Source: Acidovorax soli
GTDB lineage: Bacteria; Pseudomonadota; Gammaproteobacteria; Burkholderiales; Burkholderiaceae_C
Direction of reading: 5' to 3'
DNA length: 64,000 bases
Assembly: GCF_900107605.1 (NCBI RefSeq)
Contig: NZ_FNQJ01000017.1
Span: 18,330-82,329, forward strand
The translations under genes and the position numbers were made by a program. This document shows positions 62,792-64,000 of this stretch, piece after piece. Numbering within the stretch: position 1 is the first letter of the stretch; each line of letters opens with the position of its first letter. The notes under the pieces were generated by a model. It searched no databases, was not told the DNA's origin, and saw only the letters and a program-made list of their open reading frames with translations.

Positions 62792-63235
62792 ATGAAAAAA
62801 CTTGCAGCTTCCATTCTTCTACTTAGCTTGTTCTCAATAGCACAAGCAGAAGACACCTACTATGTTCCGATTCACAATCTAGCACCTCTCGGATACAACC
62901 CAACAACTACAAACTACAACCCAGATTATGATAATTACACTTGGTTATATAACTCTGGAAATGCATCTCAAACCAATTCACAACAAAATCCCAGCAAGGA
63001 AGACAAACTAGCTAAATTGAGACAAGAATATTCTGATGCAGCAAAAGAAGCAATGGACAAATGGAATAATTGGAAGTGGGATGAGGCAGCAGCAGCAAAA
63101 GCAAGAAAGGATGCCATAGGGATGGAGATTGCATCATTGACCGGGCAGCAAGTAGTCAATCAATCAGCAGCACCTAGACGATCAATTAATTGCTACAGCT
63201 ATGGTCTAGGTAATGCATTCACAACATGCAACTAA
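62792..63235 (+). CDS. Small exported protein of unknown function
   Basis: A 147-residue protein with a clear signal peptide (MKKLAASILLLSLFSIAQA) and a strong SD (AAGGAG). The mature part starts with an Asn/Tyr/Thr-rich stretch (YYVPIHNLAPLGYNPTTTNY), continues with a charged helix (KLAKLRQEYSDAAKEAMDKWNNW...) and ends with a possible disulfide (INCYSYGLGNAFTTC). I do not recognise it. It directly follows the hairpin-rich region and shares the island's AT-rich composition. Confidence 0.7.
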   Translation: MKKLAASILLLSLFSIAQAEDTYYVPIHNLAPLGYNPTTTNYNPDYDNYTWLYNSGNASQTNSQQNPSKEDKLAKLRQEYSDAAKEAMDKWNNWKWDEAAAAKARKDAIGMEIASLTGQQVVNQSAAPRRSINCYSYGLGNAFTTCN

Positions 63236-63487
63236 ACACAAAAACACTCTGACAAGCAGGGTGCAAAGAAACAGGCTCCTACATGGAGTCTTTTTTTATT
63301 CATGGGCGGCTTGGTTGCATTGCTTGTGCCCATATCACTCATAAATGCTGTTCAGTTGATCGCTGTAATTTGCAACCAGCCATATATTAATTCTAGCAAG
63401 TTGAAAACGATCATCAATAGCAGGTGGGGCACGTCAGTGAAAAGGACCAACTCGTTTGGGTCCTCTCGGTAGAACCTTGCAGGTTGA

Positions 63488-63685
63488 TCACTCAACACCT
63501 AAAGAGCCAGAAGGCAGCTTGTTCTTTCTCACGATTGATTCAAGGATCAACTGAAGTTCTTGAAGCCTCTGGACCTCATTTGAAATGGTGAAGGCTTGAA
63601 TCACATCCCTCAAGTCTGCCACTGACACCAGTAATTCATCTTGAGTGGTCAGGGTGTTTTTATCATAGTGAAATTCAACTTCCAT
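63488..63685 (-). CDS. Small hypothetical protein of the island
   Basis: A 65-residue protein (MEVEFHYDKNTLTTQDELL, then a helical, charged rest ending GSLGVE). I chose 63685 because GGTGG lies upstream at SD distance; an in-frame start at 63700 adds five residues. It overlaps or abuts the end of the preceding small gene (63675), which suggests coupling. No family recognised. Confidence 0.5.
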   Translation of the reverse strand: MEVEFHYDKNTLTTQDELLVSVADLRDVIQAFTISNEVQRLQELQLILESIVRKNKLPSGSLGVE

Positions 63686-63908
63686 TTGAGCCACCACCAT
63701 TCAGCTTGGAAACATATTTTGATTTCTGGATCAATGTTTCCTTGATCACCTGTTCTAAATCAGTTCCGTTTTTTATTGCATGTGCCTCAAGAGCTTTGCA
63801 ATTTTCTTCACCAATGAACTTGAAGTAGGCAGCAGCACGAGCCTGTTTTTTCTTCTGCACATACTCACTTACTGCATTTCTAACCACCATTCCGAAATTA
63901 TCAGACCC
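63675..63908 (-). CDS. Small hypothetical protein, N-terminus probably cut by an insertion sequence
   Basis: The readable protein is SGSDNFGMVVRNAVSEYVQ... and then a Lys/Ala-rich helix (KKKQARAAAYFKFIGEENCKALEAHAIKNG), ending KLNGGGSNGS. The frame is open into the G+C-rich IS-like end at about 63908, so the native start is probably lost; an internal ATG at 63890 could still be used. It has the look of a small DNA-binding or antitoxin-like helper gene, but there is no firm family match. Confidence 0.45.
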   Translation of the reverse strand, partial: GSDNFGMVVRNAVSEYVQKKKQARAAAYFKFIGEENCKALEAHAIKNGTDLEQVIKETLIQKSKYVSKLNGGGSNGS

Positions 63909-64000
63909 CGATGGCCAGGTCAAATTCCCCCACCCTTGGCCACCCCAAATTCCCCCAGGCAGGACGACCAGATTATGACGACTCGGGTGTGATGGCGATG
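63909..64000 (+). mobile_element. Probable end of an IS21-type insertion sequence (continues outside)
   Basis: Base composition becomes G+C-rich at about 63908. CAAATTCCCCCA occurs twice (63921-63932 and 63946-63957), 25 bp apart, the kind of repeated terminal motif that lies before istA in IS21 elements. GTGATGGCGATG at 63989-64000 may be the start of the transposase. The motif is recalled from similar elements, not compared with a database. Confidence 0.4.

Larger units (their letters stand above)
59139..64000. mobile_element. AT-rich genomic island with arsenic resistance genes (left end; right end outside)
   Basis: Base composition drops sharply at about 59139 inside msrA and stays AT-rich to about 63908. 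The segment carries an ars operon, a gene-free hairpin-rich stretch and genes with no chromosomal-type neighbours. No integrase or transposase is visible before the IS-like end at the right, so the type of element cannot be named. The left terminal sequence begins near CCAATCACCTTACTG; no direct repeat can be checked without the other end. Confidence 0.75.

Noticed and set aside
1..64000. CRISPR array
   Set aside because: No regularly spaced direct repeats with unique spacers were seen; the only phased repeats are the three 20-bp-spaced motifs before aceE.

Overview
The window looks like the chromosome of a Burkholderiales bacterium, most likely family Comamonadaceae (Acidovorax/Diaphorobacter/Comamonas type). 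This rests on the strong G+C bias and codon use, the gene content (lipoyl-carrying dihydrolipoamide dehydrogenase in an aceE-aceF-lpdA cluster, AMP-phosphorylase/PRPP-synthetase pair, TolC-rhodanese-Pcm cluster) and a family of short AT-rich hairpin repeats scattered between and inside genes. The last 5 kb is different: AT-rich and clearly acquired.

Layout. 1-3.3 kb: end of an Isc iron-sulfur cluster (hscB end, hscA, fdx) and dnaQ. 3.37-3.56 kb: two identical tRNA-Val(CAC) genes and a terminator. 3.7-9.7 kb: histone-deacetylase-like amidohydrolase, FAD-dependent 2-hydroxyacid oxidase, a YqjD/YqjE/YqjK-like membrane trio, pyrD, rpiA, and an exported glutaredoxin-like protein. 9.7-16 kb (minus strand): prlC, folD, and a FixJ/FixL-like two-component pair. 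16-22.4 kb: pyruvate dehydrogenase operon aceE-aceF-lpdA, divergent from the sensor kinase; the shared upstream region carries three 12-bp repeats spaced exactly 20 bp apart. 22.4-33.7 kb: small and accessory genes, including a ParB-like/SulP transporter pair, an RNA-methyltransferase-like gene, two GlsB/YeaQ-like membrane proteins, an EVE protein, a SNF2 helicase and an NlpC/P60 peptidase. 33.7-36.9 kb: an operon of AMP-phosphorylase-like enzyme, divergent PRPP-synthetase-like enzyme and isochorismatase-like hydrolase. 37-39 kb: prpE. 39-45.5 kb (minus strand): Ada-AlkA fusion, ogt, EamA transporter and a PAS-GGDEF-EAL protein. 45.6-51.4 kb: algC-type mutase, waaA, Pat-like acyl-CoA synthetase/acetyltransferase. 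51.4-59 kb (minus strand): a complete RND efflux operon tetR-adaptor-pump-pcm-rhodanese-tolC.

At about 59,139 the msrA gene is cut after 16 codons and AT-rich DNA begins. This island carries arsR-arsI-arsC-acr3 (resistance to arsenate, arsenite and organoarsenicals), then about 1 kb without genes but dense in inverted repeats (61.7-62.7 kb; my best candidate for an undescribed long structured RNA), a small predicted secreted protein, two small unknown genes, and what looks like the end of an IS21-type insertion sequence running off the right edge.

The observations I rate highest are the hairpin-rich transcript candidate, the repeat family that enters coding frames (hscA, waaA, the 3' end of the Ada-AlkA gene, the kinase C-terminus), the 20-bp-phased operator before aceE, and the nucleotide-phosphorylase/PRPP-synthetase operon.
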